Of a stretch of DNA of 64,000 nucleotides, positions 1 through 11,720 are shown piece by piece; position 1 is the first letter of the stretch; each line of letters starts with the position of its first letter. Source of the stretch: Symbiodinium natans (Eukaryota > Sar > Dinophyceae > Suessiales > Symbiodiniaceae); contig CAJNDS010000073.1 of assembly GCA_905221605.1 (NCBI GenBank), positions 1-64,000 of the forward strand. Direction: 5' to 3'. A program made the position numbers and the translations under genes. The notes beneath the pieces were generated by a model, which worked only from the letters and a program-made list of their open reading frames with translations, made no database searches and was not told where the DNA came from.

Positions 1-65
1 TCGGTTCGCGTGAACACATCCATGGGCCTGTCATCCTGAAGGCGCCTGGTTCTCTGCAAAATATT

Positions 66-166
66 ACATGGGGGTTTCCGAAAATAGGGGTACCCTTTCT
101 AAGGGGGTCGATTATAGTATTTGGGGGACACCATTAGGGGTCCCTGATTTTCGTAAACCCCCATAT
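66..166. mobile_element. short terminal-inverted-repeat element, copy 1
   Basis: About 100 bp bounded by imperfect inverted repeats of roughly 25 bp. The left end reads acatgggggtttccgaaaat and the right end, on the other strand, atatgggggtttacgaaaat. The interior has no coding capacity. A second copy with the same ends, in the opposite orientation and with a shorter interior, lies at 44131-44209. This arrangement fits a MITE-like non-autonomous DNA element. No convincing target-site duplication is visible, and no transposase is in the window. Confidence 0.5.
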
Positions 167-3151
167 GAAGTCATGGGTGCAGTCAAACCTTGTGCGTGGC
201 ATCACCGGGACTGAAATCGCAGGGCTACAAAGGCTGATCACGGTTGATCTCTACAGGAAAGGTTGAATCCCACTCATGCGCCTTTTGTTTTCAAGCCCAA
301 GGGGCAGAGGAGTCCTGCATTGCTTCATCTGGCTTGTTGAAGTAGCGTCGGCTCCTGATCGGAGCACATTGAAAGATGGCCGGCTACAATACCTGCCTTA
401 GAGCGGTAAGTTTCCGAAATGAATCAAGCATGCGCTGCGACTTTGGCACGCTCATTGCCCAAACGAAAGCATTTGCTGGCACACGTAGACATACAAGAAC
501 AAAGTATTGTGGACAACGTTTGGAAAGTTCTGTTCCGATCGTGCAGCGAAGACACCATTACGGCCTCTGAAACAGCTGTTCACTTTCGCGTGGAGGCTGT
601 TGAGGCTGCAGATCGAGGTGCATAATAGCGATCTCAACAGAAGATATCACGCTTCCTACCGGTAGAAAATCCAACTGGATCCCTTCGGAAAACTGAAGAA
701 CATCCAATACTTGAACAGAGGGTCTATGTCACCACTGCTACAAGCCACCCTCTTGCTTGGACACACGATATCCATAATGAGCTCAATCAGGAAGATGAGA
801 TCTCAAGCAAAGCCAATGGGAAGCAACATGCTGGGGACTTTGGTTTCTGGATGTTGGCAGCGAACTAGCCCCAAAATCGGCCCACCGCTTGGTGCTAGGT
901 TTTTGACCTTGGGGAATTGGAAGCAAGACAATCCCAGGACAGCCCTATGGGAACCCTGGTTTTTAAGGAACGAAGTACTCCTTTTTGCATCTCAATTTCT
1001 ACGCACCGGCTTAGAGGTCCCGAGTACATCTTTCAACTTCGAACCGTGGAAAGTTTGAAGCGCTAAAATGTGCTAAAATGGCAGATGAAACCTTGGAGAT
1101 TGCAAGGTTGAAATTCTTGAGGTTGAACAAGAAGACCGGCAATGCCGGCGGCCCGACCCCCAAACTCCAAAACCTCAACCCCTAAGACCATGCACCCCAC
1201 AAGCCCTGAACCCTAAAATCCGGCTCCTCCTCAGGAACTCCATGGGATGACCCAAGGCATCGGGCAGCTCAGCCCCAGGGTGGCGCTCGGCAAAGACGAA
1301 GAGGCACGCCTTTTCTTCCTGAAGTTGTAAGGTTTTAGAGGTAGACGACTTAGTGTTCATAATATCTGACAGCGGGTCCTTAGAGCCTCAGATACTCTTG
1401 CTTGGAAGGGGATCGGCATGCACTTGCCTTGTTTGTATGGCCAAACCTGCACCCCATCCGGGCCTGGCGAACTTCGGTCGGAAAAGGTGGCAAGCCCAGA
1501 GAGGACGGGTCGACCTCAGGAAAAGCTCGGCTGCTGTTGATTTGCGTCGCTACTCGCACCCATAACCTACAGAATCACTGAAGCCCATTGCTTCTTCGAC
1601 ACCCTCTCCTAGTTCCTAGAACATTAAAGTGAGTAGCAGAGGTAGAAGCAGGGAGGACATGACTAACTGGATGCACGCAACAAATTAAGAAGCGTTTGCT
1701 GGAGCCTTCCCCCTCGCCAGGGAGGCAGCTGAGGCAGCGCTTGCCGGGGACAAGGCAAAGTCCACGAGCAGCCTCTCAAGCCTGAGGCGAGTGCTTTGCA
1801 CAGACCAGGGGCTACAAGGATTCCCTGCGGAGCACACTTGCGTTTGCAAGTGGGGGGCTGAGTGAGGAGCACCCGGCATTCGGACCCCCAAAATCTTCCG
1901 AATACCCAGGTCAAAAGGCAAGGCGACAATTACATACCCAAAATGGTCACTAGTTCCGAAGCCAAAAAGCCGAAAGGGGAAGACTCCTGCCGTGTCCTGC
2001 CATCATTTGCCAAGCAGCGCTGGGCCTTCAAGGCTCCGGAACGGACAGCCATGAGCTTGCTTGGCCTGCTCAAACGCCGAGCCAGGCTTGCGGACATGGG
2101 CATAGGCCTATGTATTTCAGGACTGGTTGGCCACCAATTGAAAGCGAAGACCGAAGTAGAAGCAGGTATTCAAGGTCCCGAATGCAGCCGAAGAGGCGGC
2201 CACGGCAGGGAACACTTTGGGGTCAAGCGCCTGACAAGATGGTGCTCGAGATTCTACGAGGTAGTGCAGTGTGCTTTGCAAGAATCAGAGAGTAGCCTTC
2301 CGACAGCTCCACGCATACGCAGGCTTTCCCTTGCCTTAGTGGGCCCAGGCAAGGCTTTTTCTACCACGGATTTGCAGAAATTCTTGAGCAGCGGCACAGG
2401 GCGTGCGTAGTTAACACTCACTAACATCCTTCCACGGGTCTCTCAGAAAGACTTTTGCGTTGCCATGGATAGTTCTTTCAGTTCACTATGACCTCCTTTT
2501 GCGGCGAAGCACCGTTTGCACATTGCCAGACCTATTGGCTCTACCCATGTTAACCCATGCTAACCCTCTTTGACGGAGGGAGGAACAGAGAGAGAGAGAG
2601 AGAGAGAGTGGAGACTGTGACGAGTGCGATGATGCTGATACCGACAAACCTGTTGGCGCAACTGGTGCACACGATAATAACGGCGACGATGCGACTCAAT
2701 GGTGAATGTGCATCACAGACAGAGAGAGCCACAGACAGAACTCCCCCTACTGCACGCAACCTTCCCAAGAAGTCATGTTGACACATTCAATGTTGACCCG
2801 CAACACGTTACCGTCAGTATTAACCCCCCCCCCTTCCCGACCAAAGCAACCCACCAAGCTGAAGTATCGTCTGTGCCAAGGGGCCCAGTGTACCATAAGC
2901 ATGCCTTAAGCTTCCACAAACAGAAGCAGGGAAAAGTAGTCATGTCTGGATAATGTGCGCCGCCTGCTTCATCCTACAAACAAGCAGGGCATCTCATCAT
3001 TACTAGCAGGGACCCACCTGTGGCTGAGCGAAGTCTCCCACAAGTTCTGATCTGCTCATTGCCAAGCTGCTGGACATGGTATGCGTGCTCTGTGTTGAAG
3101 TCTTCCTCAGAAGGGCATGAAGATATACCCTCAAGCCATAACCAGGTCAAC
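167..3151. other. no supported gene; minor repeats
   Basis: Nothing here could be supported as a gene. The longest open frame (1862-2410, plus, 182 codons) has no recognisable domain and ordinary chance composition. There is a (GA)n tract at 2588-2608 and degenerate CCCTAAA-like words around 1160-1220. Confidence 0.5.
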
Positions 3152-3427
3152 TCATCTGGATTCCACTGTACACCGCTCCTTCTCTCTCACCCTTCCCCCA
3201 TAGAGTGCATCACAGAGGACGACATACAACAAAGCGCATGGAAGCGCAGCTAAAGGCAGGAGCCCCGCCTCGCGAACGTTTGGATCACGTAAAAACTCAC
3301 GGCGCCACCAGCGGAGTGCCTCCGGCAAGGGAAGCCTTGCAAAGCAGTACATCAGACGAGCCAGCCACGAGACAGCTTCGGAGACCCTGATTTTCCACTT
3401 GAGTTTTTCCAGCACCTTGAACTGCAT
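3152..3427 (-). CDS. possible exon, unknown protein with a hydrophobic helix
   Basis: An open frame of about 90 codons on the minus strand. It is rich in Trp, Arg and Leu and has a hydrophobic stretch (GLLPLAALPCALLYVVLCDA) that could span a membrane. I do not recognise the protein. Another minus frame (3297-3536) overlaps and is also open, so the call rests only on composition and on the strand shared with the better genes of the window. Splice boundaries were not identified. Confidence 0.22.
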   Translation of the reverse strand: MQFKVLEKLKWKIRVSEAVSWLARLMYCFARLPLPEALRWWRREFLRDPNVREAGLLPLAALPCALLYVVLCDALYGGRVREKERCTVESR

Positions 3428-4030
3428 CCCTCCTCTTCACCACAAGTCGTTCATTAGGACGGCGAACTACGGATCCAGTCAATGCTCCATGCTGGCCAAA
3501 GCACCCTGCTTCCCTCAGCAAGGGTCGAAGTTGCATACGCCCATGATGCCTTGATTGTGCAACACCCCGCAGGCGTATTCAAGACCCGGGCTAGAAGAAC
3601 CGTTCAGACGTGGCCTACCCAAGTATACTTGGCAAAAGCTTGAGCACAAGCCACACTCTCGACTAAGTGTACGATTCTAAACCTCGAGCACACGGAAACT
3701 GGCAGCGATTTAGCCATTCTACCCTATCTTGCAACCACGGCACTTGAGGTGTTTGCCCTGGCGCTGGAAGTCGACCAGGTACTGCATGCCTCAAAGATTG
3801 AATGGAGGTGCAGATAGTCAGGCCTCAAGCAAACCTGTAATGCGTGAGGGTCCCTCTCCGGGTACCCCCATAGCAAGGGTAGGCGAACAGGGACGGCAAC
3901 AGAGACCCTAATTTACAGAACCCACCATTTGCTCTCGTGCAAGGAGCAAGGTGGGAAGGACTCACGCAGCAACTGGTCGAAGTTTGCCAAGCAAAGGCCA
4001 ACTGGCTCATCTATTGGCCTGACCAATCGT
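3428..4030. other. no supported gene
   Basis: Unique-looking sequence without a convincing reading frame or repeat. Confidence 0.5.
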
Positions 4031-4118
4031 GGGTTTCGGGTTTCGGGTTTCGGGTTTCGGGTTTCGGGTTTAGGGTTTAGGGTTTAGGGTTTAGGGTTTA
4101 GGGTTTAGGGTTTAGGGT
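4031..4118. repeat. telomere-like array (TTTCGGG then TTTAGGG)
   Basis: About 88 bp of tandem heptamers on the plus strand. The first five or so units read TTTCGGG and the next eight TTTAGGG, with a sharp change near 4070. TTTAGGG is the telomere repeat of plants and dinoflagellates. The position inside unique DNA makes this an interstitial array, not a chromosome end. Confidence 0.9.
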
Positions 4119-5046
4119 GATTCTTGATCGCATTCAACGGGTGCTTCAGCTTACCAACCCAGATATCCCGGGATGAGCGGGGGCATTATGGGCCCAGCCA
4201 GCACAATGGAGAGACCCGAATGAGCTCACACGACGATGCAGATAAGATTTCTCAGTCAAAGGAAAAAATGTCACGTGAATACGGGAGTACACGGTATTAC
4301 ACGGTGAACAAGGTGAACAAGGTTGACTTTGCTGCACAGCCATTCACAGCATTTTGTAGCTTGTTGTGGATCAGGCACGCACCTGTCGTTCTCCTTTTGC
4401 GCAGCTGTAGTTTTAATGCGGGGGCTGTTCGATCCGACATCTCCACATGCGAGCTGCAAGTGCGCCGGCGGTGCTACCTACAGGCTCTGTGTTAGAGTAC
4501 TTGAAAAGCACAACCTTGGGGACGAAAGCTCTACTACGGCCAGGTGACGGGCGGACTTTTTTGTTGCGATGCACAGAGAGCCAGCATCATGAGCAGTATG
4601 GGGTCTCCTCGCCACAGCCAGAACTCGCTGTGAACGCCAGGATGAAGAGCATTAGGAGGCCACCCTGCCGCCCCAGAACGAACGCGGCCGCCCCGGAGAG
4701 CGGACGTCATGAGCATCAGCGCGCCGCAGTCCGCCCCAGAGCAAGGGCATCTCGAGCATGAGGGGGTAACAGTTTCTTCTCTGTCTGAAAGTGCCGCGGG
4801 AGCGCAAGCCAACCCCGCCCGACATTTTGGCCATCCCGGTTCCCCACACCCCTAAAGCCACTTCGTTCGCGGAATTGGGACGCAGCACTTCCAGGGAGCT
4901 TTCGTGAGAATGAGATTGTAGCTGTTGGTTGCTGGTTTCACCATACGCAGTTGTATGTTATGGACCCCGGCGCCCGCAACACCGGATGCTTCTGATTGAC
5001 GGCGGAAACAACCACAGCTCCAGTATGCACCCGCCTAGTCGAAGAA
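4119..5046. other. no supported gene
   Basis: Several short open frames on both strands, none recognisable. A small tandem ggtgaacaa motif lies near 4304-4324. Confidence 0.45.
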
Positions 5047-5205
5047 TCAAATCCCACCAGGATCTTCTCCAGAGAGGGCCTGCCAGGAGAACGACCCTTT
5101 CGATTCGGGCCAAGGAGATTCGAACGATGCGTCGATTGTGCTTTCCTTCTCTCGCGATGCTGCAAGCATCTGCAAGTTTTTTAACTCCATCCCATACATA
5201 ATGTT
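5047..5205 (-). CDS. possible exon, unknown protein
   Basis: Minus frame of about 50 codons with natural-looking, charged composition (for example LAASREKESTIDASFESPWP). It ends in a stop at 5047. The plus strand over the same bases (4996-5184) is also open, so strand and reality are uncertain. No domain is recognised and no boundary is clear. Confidence 0.2.
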   Translation of the reverse strand, partial: NIMYGMELKNLQMLAASREKESTIDASFESPWPESKGSFSWQALSGEDPGGI

Positions 5206-5968
5206 ACACCTGCTATAGTCTGAGCCCCCTCTGCAAAAGTTTACCCGGCTGTTCAGGGGGGGAAATACAAAAGAGGCTTTCACATCACACTGCTACTCCA
5301 CTCTGTGTGCGGACCAATCTCAGACCAAGCAACCTGAGAGCGTCCATCTCGGATGCATGAACTTCCATGAAGTAATAACCGCGCGTGTCCCGACATGCAC
5401 CAACAGAAGTGGAAAGTCCAGCAAGAGACCCCTGCTGACAAAGGAGATGAACAGCTTGCTCAATGGGGAGCCTACCAAAAGTCTTTTTGCCAAGAAGGGG
5501 CCGTGCTTCGCAGCGCCGGATGAAGACTGGCAGGGCTGCACGCCTCGGTTATGTGACATGCGGCGCTGTTCGGAAATTTGGGTGACCCCCCTGAAACACT
5601 GTTGAAAGCAGATCTCGAAACTTTCGAGTACCCGTCGGGGTCCTGGCCGCAGCCTGCAGCAACATGGCTTGGAGGTGCTGACGAAAATGGTGCGCCAGCA
5701 CGTGCACCACGTCCTTCCGACCCGAGCTGGGTTACTGAGAATGCCAGCACTGCCCTTTACACAGTGTCAACACAGGCCTCCGCATTCACAGTTGCGATCC
5801 CACGGACAAGTCGACAGCGCCGCCTTGCTACTGTATGTATGCTCCAAACTCCAAAGGGTCGGTTGCAATTTATGTGCTTACCATCTGCTCTGGGCATCTT
5901 CATGCGGTAAGTGCAAAAGCCTGCTTGAATCAGCCCTGCAGGGATTGAAACTTCCCTGCGAGTTGGAA
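5206..5968. other. no supported gene
   Basis: Open frames exist on both strands but none stands out. No repeat is seen. Confidence 0.45.
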
Positions 5969-6025
5969 CTAAACCCTAAACCCTAAACCCTAAACCCCAA
6001 ACCCCAAACCCCAAACCCTAAACCC
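5969..6025. repeat. telomere-like array (CCCTAAA orientation)
   Basis: Eight or so tandem heptamers in CCCTAAA orientation, including a block of CCCCAAA variants in the middle. The orientation is opposite to the array at 4031. Confidence 0.9.
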
Positions 6026-7504
6026 GACAAAATTGCATGCAGGGCGCTCAGCTAGCAGGACCGGCGGGAGCTGGCTGAAGTGCATTGTCAGAGTGCCTAC
6101 TCATGAGGGACACACAGAATAAGCTAACTGGATCCAGTCGTACGGAATTGGGTTGCAATCTGTGGATCAGAGAATTCCAATCCGCAGTGGACATGGGGAA
6201 TGCGGAGTTCTCACCTTGTTCGGCGCACGGCTCGAAGCCCACATTTCGTAGTGCTCTAAGCCTTGACGGCCATGGCGCCTGGCGACGCCGGAACTTGTTT
6301 GCAAACAGGGGTTTAGGGGTTTGGGTTTAGGGGTTAGGGTTTAGGACTCAATATATGCTGCAAGCTGTTTGCATGCATGCTTGTGCCATCTTGTGCCTGC
6401 TTCCATCGCTGCTGGAGAAGCGCCTCCTGCGCGCGGCAAGAACTCCCTCCCTACATGAAATACGCAAGTAAATATGCAGAACTGACGAAATCTGACGAAG
6501 CAGGACTCTTGGCAGAGTCTAGGTGAATTGTCTCATCGAACCGTCTTCCTCGGCGGCTAAGAGCCAGGAGCGTGCAGCCGTGTCTCCGCAGCAAAGCACC
6601 CGCGCCACGAAGTGGGACACTGCGTCGCGATCACAGTACTCATCGTTCGACCTTGGACGGTTGCAAAAGACTCTGAGTTCCGTGGTTTGCAGGGGACGGT
6701 CGAGCTGACAGAGTTCCAGTGCCGACAGGCAGCCAGTCCTCATTCAGTGGGTCACTGTCCTGACTGATGGTCTCTTGCAACCACAGCTGCATGGTGCCAG
6801 AGTCGTGTGCTAAATTCCCATCCAGTCATTCTGTGAAACGCTAAGCCGTTGCCACCAACACCAGCGGGCGCAAACCAATGCAGGATGTAGTTGTTCGGTA
6901 CAGCGCAAACATTGGTTATGTTGTGTGGTTGTTGTGGCTGATGGAGCTTTCGGTAACGCAGTCATTGCGGGTTGTTTTTCATGGCTGATCGCAGACTCAG
7001 GGTGGCTGTTCTTTGAGTGTAGGATGCCTGCTCCCTGGGAGAGATGGTCAGACAAGGAACTTTCACATCAAGGGGCCTTCATTCTTGAGACTCTTTTGCA
7101 GACTGCAGAAGATGCCTCCGAGTGACGCCGCTGCCAGCGCTGGCAGCGCTCTTCTGCAGGGCTTGGAGGTGGAAGAGTCGAGCGCGACCAAGATCCTGCC
7201 AACTTGGTGCCTCTACATCGCTGAGTTTCAGGAAATTGTAGTCGCCACTAAAACCGCTACACTAGCAGGCTCTAAGCCTACTGAAAACCCTGAGCATCCC
7301 CTCGATCTTGGCCTCCAATGCAGTTGCTTCGATTACCGCTTGAGGTGGCTGATGGTACCTCAGTGACAATACGGCAGTCTTGCAATTGGGAATGACTCAT
7401 GACCCACACTGCTGGGCCAGGAGAATGAACCGCTCGTCAGATTCGCTGCCGAGAAGCGTTTGATCCGGGTCTGCTTGTTCCCCCATGCCAAATTTTGTGA
7501 CACA
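6026..7504. other. no supported gene
   Basis: No frame could be supported. A minus frame at 6520-6680 and a plus frame at 6523-6708 overlap, and neither is recognisable. A short telomere-like array is listed separately. Confidence 0.45.
6308..6345. repeat. degenerate telomere-like array
   Basis: About 38 bp of imperfect TTTAGGG/TTTAGGGG/TTTGGG units on the plus strand, only about 280 bp from the oppositely oriented array at 5969-6025. Confidence 0.8.
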
Positions 7505-7549
7505 CCCCCCCCCCCCCCCCCCCCCCCCCGCTGTGTGACCCCCCCCCCC
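7505..7549. repeat. poly-C tracts
   Basis: A run of about 25 C, the segment gctgtgtga, then a further run of about 11 C. Such runs are prone to assembly error. Confidence 0.9.
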
Positions 7550-7574
7550 AATCGCTTGGAGGAGCTGCAAACCG

Positions 7575-8321
7575 ATGCTGTGGGGGGACCCGCCTGAGAG
7601 GGGGCGCTCCTGTTTTGCTGCCTTCCCCCCGTGTAATTTGTCCCTTGGGGGGAGGGGGTCACGGGAGTCTTCAGATTTGGACGCGCTCTTGGGCCGCGCA
7701 TCCATCCGGTTGTGCTCTGTTTATGATTGCTACGGGAAACTCCTGAAAGGTGCAGCCAACATTCGGTGGAACCCCTTCATGGTCTTGGCTGATGACTTGG
7801 TATGCGCGAAATGTGCAGATATAAATGAGGTCATGTTGTTTGCTAGCCCACCAAATCAGACAGCCAGCAGCGGCAGGCTGCGAGATGCGCAGGCCTGCAG
7901 GTGCTGTGAGAGCTTTTCGACTCAACATGGTCCCGAAGGACAGCAGTATGGAGAAAGCTGCTTAGTGGCCCACTACTTTTCTGTTCTAACTCCATGGTCA
8001 GGCGACATGAGTACCATCAAAAGGTCGCAGACTGCAGATATGTGCATGCTTCTACATATACCCACTGCATGGGCCTCTTCAGCACTGCAGCGGGCAATCA
8101 AAGAACATTCTCTCCCAGCAAATCTTACGCCTGCTCGTCATCCTCCTCCTCTTCAAGATACAGCTGCATTGGCCCAGCTGCTGACTAATCACCTCATGTC
8201 TAAACATGGGTTGTCTACAGTTGCCGTGGGCTCAACGTCATGTGCGCGACCTAGGTACCTAGCTGCGAGCTCCATTAGCAGACTGTATCAGCCAACATCC
8301 ACACTTAGAACTGTGCTATGA
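7575..8321 (+). other. long open frame of unknown meaning
   Basis: A plus-strand open frame of 248 codons. It shows no recognisable domain, membrane segment pattern or repeat, and the surrounding coding evidence is on the other strand. It could be a chance frame in DNA with few stops or an unrecognised exon. I do not call it a gene. Confidence 0.15.
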
Positions 8322-8640
8322 GCCTCAATGGCTGCACGACAAAAAACGCTTCAAGTGCACTACAGACGCATGCGCCCCTGTCCCAAAAGGTAGGGTTAGA
8401 AGGGCAAGGCCTGGCCAACAAAGCCTGGCGGGTAGGAAGAAGGCATCTCAGTCTCAGGTCCGTCGTTTACGAAGCTGGAGGTTGGGCGCCGGGGGCCCGA
8501 CTTGCAAACATGATGATGGGAGGATGCTGCTTGAACCCAGCGTCAAGTTGATGGCCCTATGCAAAGCGAGGGGGTTGGGGCATTGACATGTGTGCTGGGT
8601 GCGCGGAGGGCAGCGGGCAGAGCAAACACAACACAAGGAC

Positions 8641-8833
8641 CAAAGACACAAAGACACCAAAAGACACAAAGAAACAAAGACGAAAAGACACAAAGACACA
8701 AAGACACAAAGACACAAAGACACAAAGACACAAAGACACACACACACACCCACACAAACACAAACACAACCACAAATACAACCACAAACACAACCACAAA
8801 CACAACCACAAACACAAACACAAACAGAGATAC
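8641..8833. repeat. compound microsatellite (GACACAAA)n, (CA)n, (CACAAACACAAC)n
   Basis: The array starts with eight-base GACACAAA units, passes through a short CA run near 8738-8750, and ends with CACAAACACAAC-type units to about 8826. All frames through it on both strands are open, which creates several spurious long open frames of Thr/Lys/His or Val/Cys/Leu. Confidence 0.95.
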
Positions 8834-9995
8834 ACAGAGGATGCATACTCTTTTGTTGTCGTTTGTGCTACATAGTAAGTACTCAAAAACCTCCACAACC
8901 CTTTACTTGATTATGTTTACTCTGTTGTGTGAAGAAAAGCCTTCTCGAACTATTTGTTCAAGATTTTCCTCGGAGATCCTCTGCTTCCTTCGCAACACAC
9001 AAAACATCTTTTGCCACAATTTTTCTGTATACAGAGGAACGCAAACTTCTACTGCCTCTCTATGCTAAGGGAAGCCTAACATAAACAAGGACAAGGAGTC
9101 TTCCTGTAAGCGCCCTTTCATTCATTTGCCGATGGGATGGTTCGACGTCCTGTCCTGCAGGAGCCTCTTTTTGTGTACGCGGTGGGCCGAGCTCCCTTTC
9201 ACTCACTGGCTCGGGGGGCGCGAGCTCTTTGAGGTGAGTCAAGCGGGGCAGGATCTCTCCTTGACGAGAAGTTTCTATTGAAAGAGCCCGCCGAGTTCTT
9301 GGTCAACCGCATCGCCCGACATTGAGAACCAAGGGCTGAGCCCTTTGTGTCCTTGTCTTCCTTTCTCTTCTGTTTATTGACTTACTCGATGTTAATGTGC
9401 ACTTGCCATCAATAAACCCCCTCGCTCCTTGATTGATTCAAACATATTCAAACTCTCCGGAAGGGGGAAGGGGGGGGGGCGGAAAATATCATTCGCAGAG
9501 GGTTGAGGGTTTTAAGGGGCTGGAGTCTTGTTTGCGGGGGCCTGTTTGAAAGGACTGGCCTCTTCTAGAAGAGGAACCCTGAAAACAAATCCCGTTCCTC
9601 GGGACTTGCTTCTTACATTGGGGGTTTATAATTGAGTTCCGGGACTTGGATTATTGCGGAGCTTTATGAATGCCAAGTCGACGCTTAACGACTTTTGAGC
9701 GGTATTGCAGGACTGAAATCATTGGAGAAGACAAAGCAGACACAGGTTTTACAGTAGAGAAGACAAAGCAGACACAGGTTTACAAGGCCCTTTTAGTACG
9801 TGGCGGGCCGAGCAAACAAAAAGACCGGGGCACACTTTTGCTCTGTACACACCTTTTCACTCACTTGTGGGCGGTTTTACGCTAAAAGTCAAGAAACCCA
9901 GGGTTCTAGCCGCTGTTCTGGGCCACTCATGCTGCAAACAAAAGCGAAAGACTGCACGCGACGCCGGCTTTCGTGATGTCACAGGCACGTTGCAG
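8834..9995. other. no supported gene; small direct repeat
   Basis: No convincing coding frame. A direct repeat at 9725-9785 is listed separately. The words gggccgagc and tttcactcac recur at about 9183-9207 and 9804-9865, suggesting an old partial duplication. Confidence 0.45.
9725..9785. repeat. tandem direct repeat, unit about 33 bp
   Basis: Two adjacent copies of a unit containing agaagacaaagcagacacag (9726 and 9758 onward). Confidence 0.85.
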
Positions 9996-11720
9996 CTATC
10001 CGAGGCGATAGCCTGACGACGGCAGTGTCATGGCGGCGCACCTCCAGGAAGCCCGTCTGTATAAGTAGGCTTCCTGGGAACTTTGGGTGCGCTTGGAGCG
10101 GAGCAAGCGGAGGACCGCTGATTGTGGCACAGCATCTTCGCCGGCCCGGTATCGACTAGCGACAAGGCTGTGAGTTGCGTATGAGTATGTTACATGTTGC
10201 ACACCGTCCTGAGGCTATTTCGGGGGGAAAGCTGCTTGAATGGAGCCCACAGACTCGAGCACAATAGGATTTCACGAGCCACCGGTGATGATCAGGCGCT
10301 CCAGCTGATACCTGGCTTCGAAACAATGCAGGGCCATGCAGGGTGAAGTCTGGCCAAGCAAGTGGTTGCAGGTGCAAGCCAAAGTAGGGAAGAAGTGCGG
10401 CAGATGATTTGCTTTGCAAACACCGAACTGCCATCGGACACTACCTTCAGCCGAAGTCACTACGCAACCTCTCACCTTCCGCACCTGGATGTGCGTTCAA
10501 ACTCCGTTCGTGCCCCCATTTCGCCAGGGCACACGCCGATGCCGGCGAAAAATCCGAGTGCAGCCCAAACACCCACCTTTCGGAAGTACCTGCCAAGTCT
10601 GCGAGGCAGAACCAAGATGTCGGGCAGTTCCAAGCTCTCAGGCAATGCAGTCGGCCGCAATCGGCGCACCAGATGAAGCCGACGTGCTCCATGCTCATGA
10701 GAGTGACGCCCGCAATGCTGCCAATGGACAACACGGACCTCAAGAGGGCTCGAAAGACGTTTTGAGTTGACATCAGACTCTCAAAGACTGTGCTGCAACA
10801 GCTTGTGAAGGACAGACCATGACAGACCATGTTGCAGTCCACCAATGGCAAGAGTCCGCACATCAAAGCAAAGTCTCCATATCTGAATCATGCAATGTGA
10901 AGTGAGAGTGGCTGGCACCCGAATTCGTCTACACAGCCCTGCCTTACCTAGGACAACTGCCTGCTGGGCCCATGGCCCACCAGTGCCCGCTGCCAAGGCC
11001 ACTAGCTGCCAGAGCGGGTCATCCGTCTTCGTCTGGCCAGACCCATGAGTGTCAAACGTGTCTGCTGTGCAGTTTGTGGGTGAGAAGGTCCGTTTCGGTG
11101 ATCCAAGCCTTGAGTCGGCTTGAGGCTTTGGATGTTTGGGACCCTCCCAGTTAGTCCCGGCTCGGAGCTTCTGAGCAACCGACCTCGCGGAACATGTCGA
11201 TCGACGCCTGCTTTCGGTGAACAACTCATTGTCATGAAAAAGTGGGAATTCGTGCGGCACATGCTGGGAAGTCAACTCGAACCTTCGCAAGATCTCCCAA
11301 AGTTTGTTGTTGAAATGTATTTTCATCCAGACAAACGAGGGAGGCACAGCTGGGTATGGGTAGACAACACAATGCAGGAGGAACAGCTCATTGGCTGATT
11401 GGGGATGCGCAGATGAGAGTGTCAGACTGCTTTGCAAGTCCAACATCAAGGCCAGACATTCTCGCCCAACTAAAAAATTACGAGCATCGAACCGCTTCCC
11501 GCAGAAAATGCTGCACGTCTGAAATGTTCAGCTGTGCGTGCAGCCACTCATGTGTTGAGCCACTGTTGAGCCCACAACAAATTGCATGTCGGCAGTCTGC
11601 TGTTGGCAGGCTGCCCAGCCGTTGATGAGAATAATTCGTGAAAATCCTGATCGTACTTTCGGAGCGTGCCAGCGCTGGCACTATTTCTTGAGGACCTCCT
11701 CGAAAAAGGCCTGCGCAGAC
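9996..11720 (-). CDS. candidate multi-exon gene, unknown membrane protein
   Basis: Several successive minus-strand frames look coding: about 11490-11580 (THEWLHAQLNISDVQHFLRE), 11200-11330, 10930-11070 (DPLWQLVALAAGTGGPWAQQ), 10670-10800 (VLSIGSIAGVTLMSMEHVGF), 10490-10660 (RRLGRYFRKVGVWAALGFFA), 10276-10330 (ALHCFEARYQLERLIITGG, followed by a GT donor candidate) and 10000-10190. Two segments are hydrophobic enough to be membrane helices. Frames change between segments, as expected for introns. I do not recognise the family, exon boundaries were not fixed, and the entry may merge more than one gene. Confidence 0.33.

Noticed and set aside
8454-9068. Long open frames across 8.5-9.0 kb
   Set aside because: They are produced by the GACACAAA and CA arrays and have no coding content outside them.
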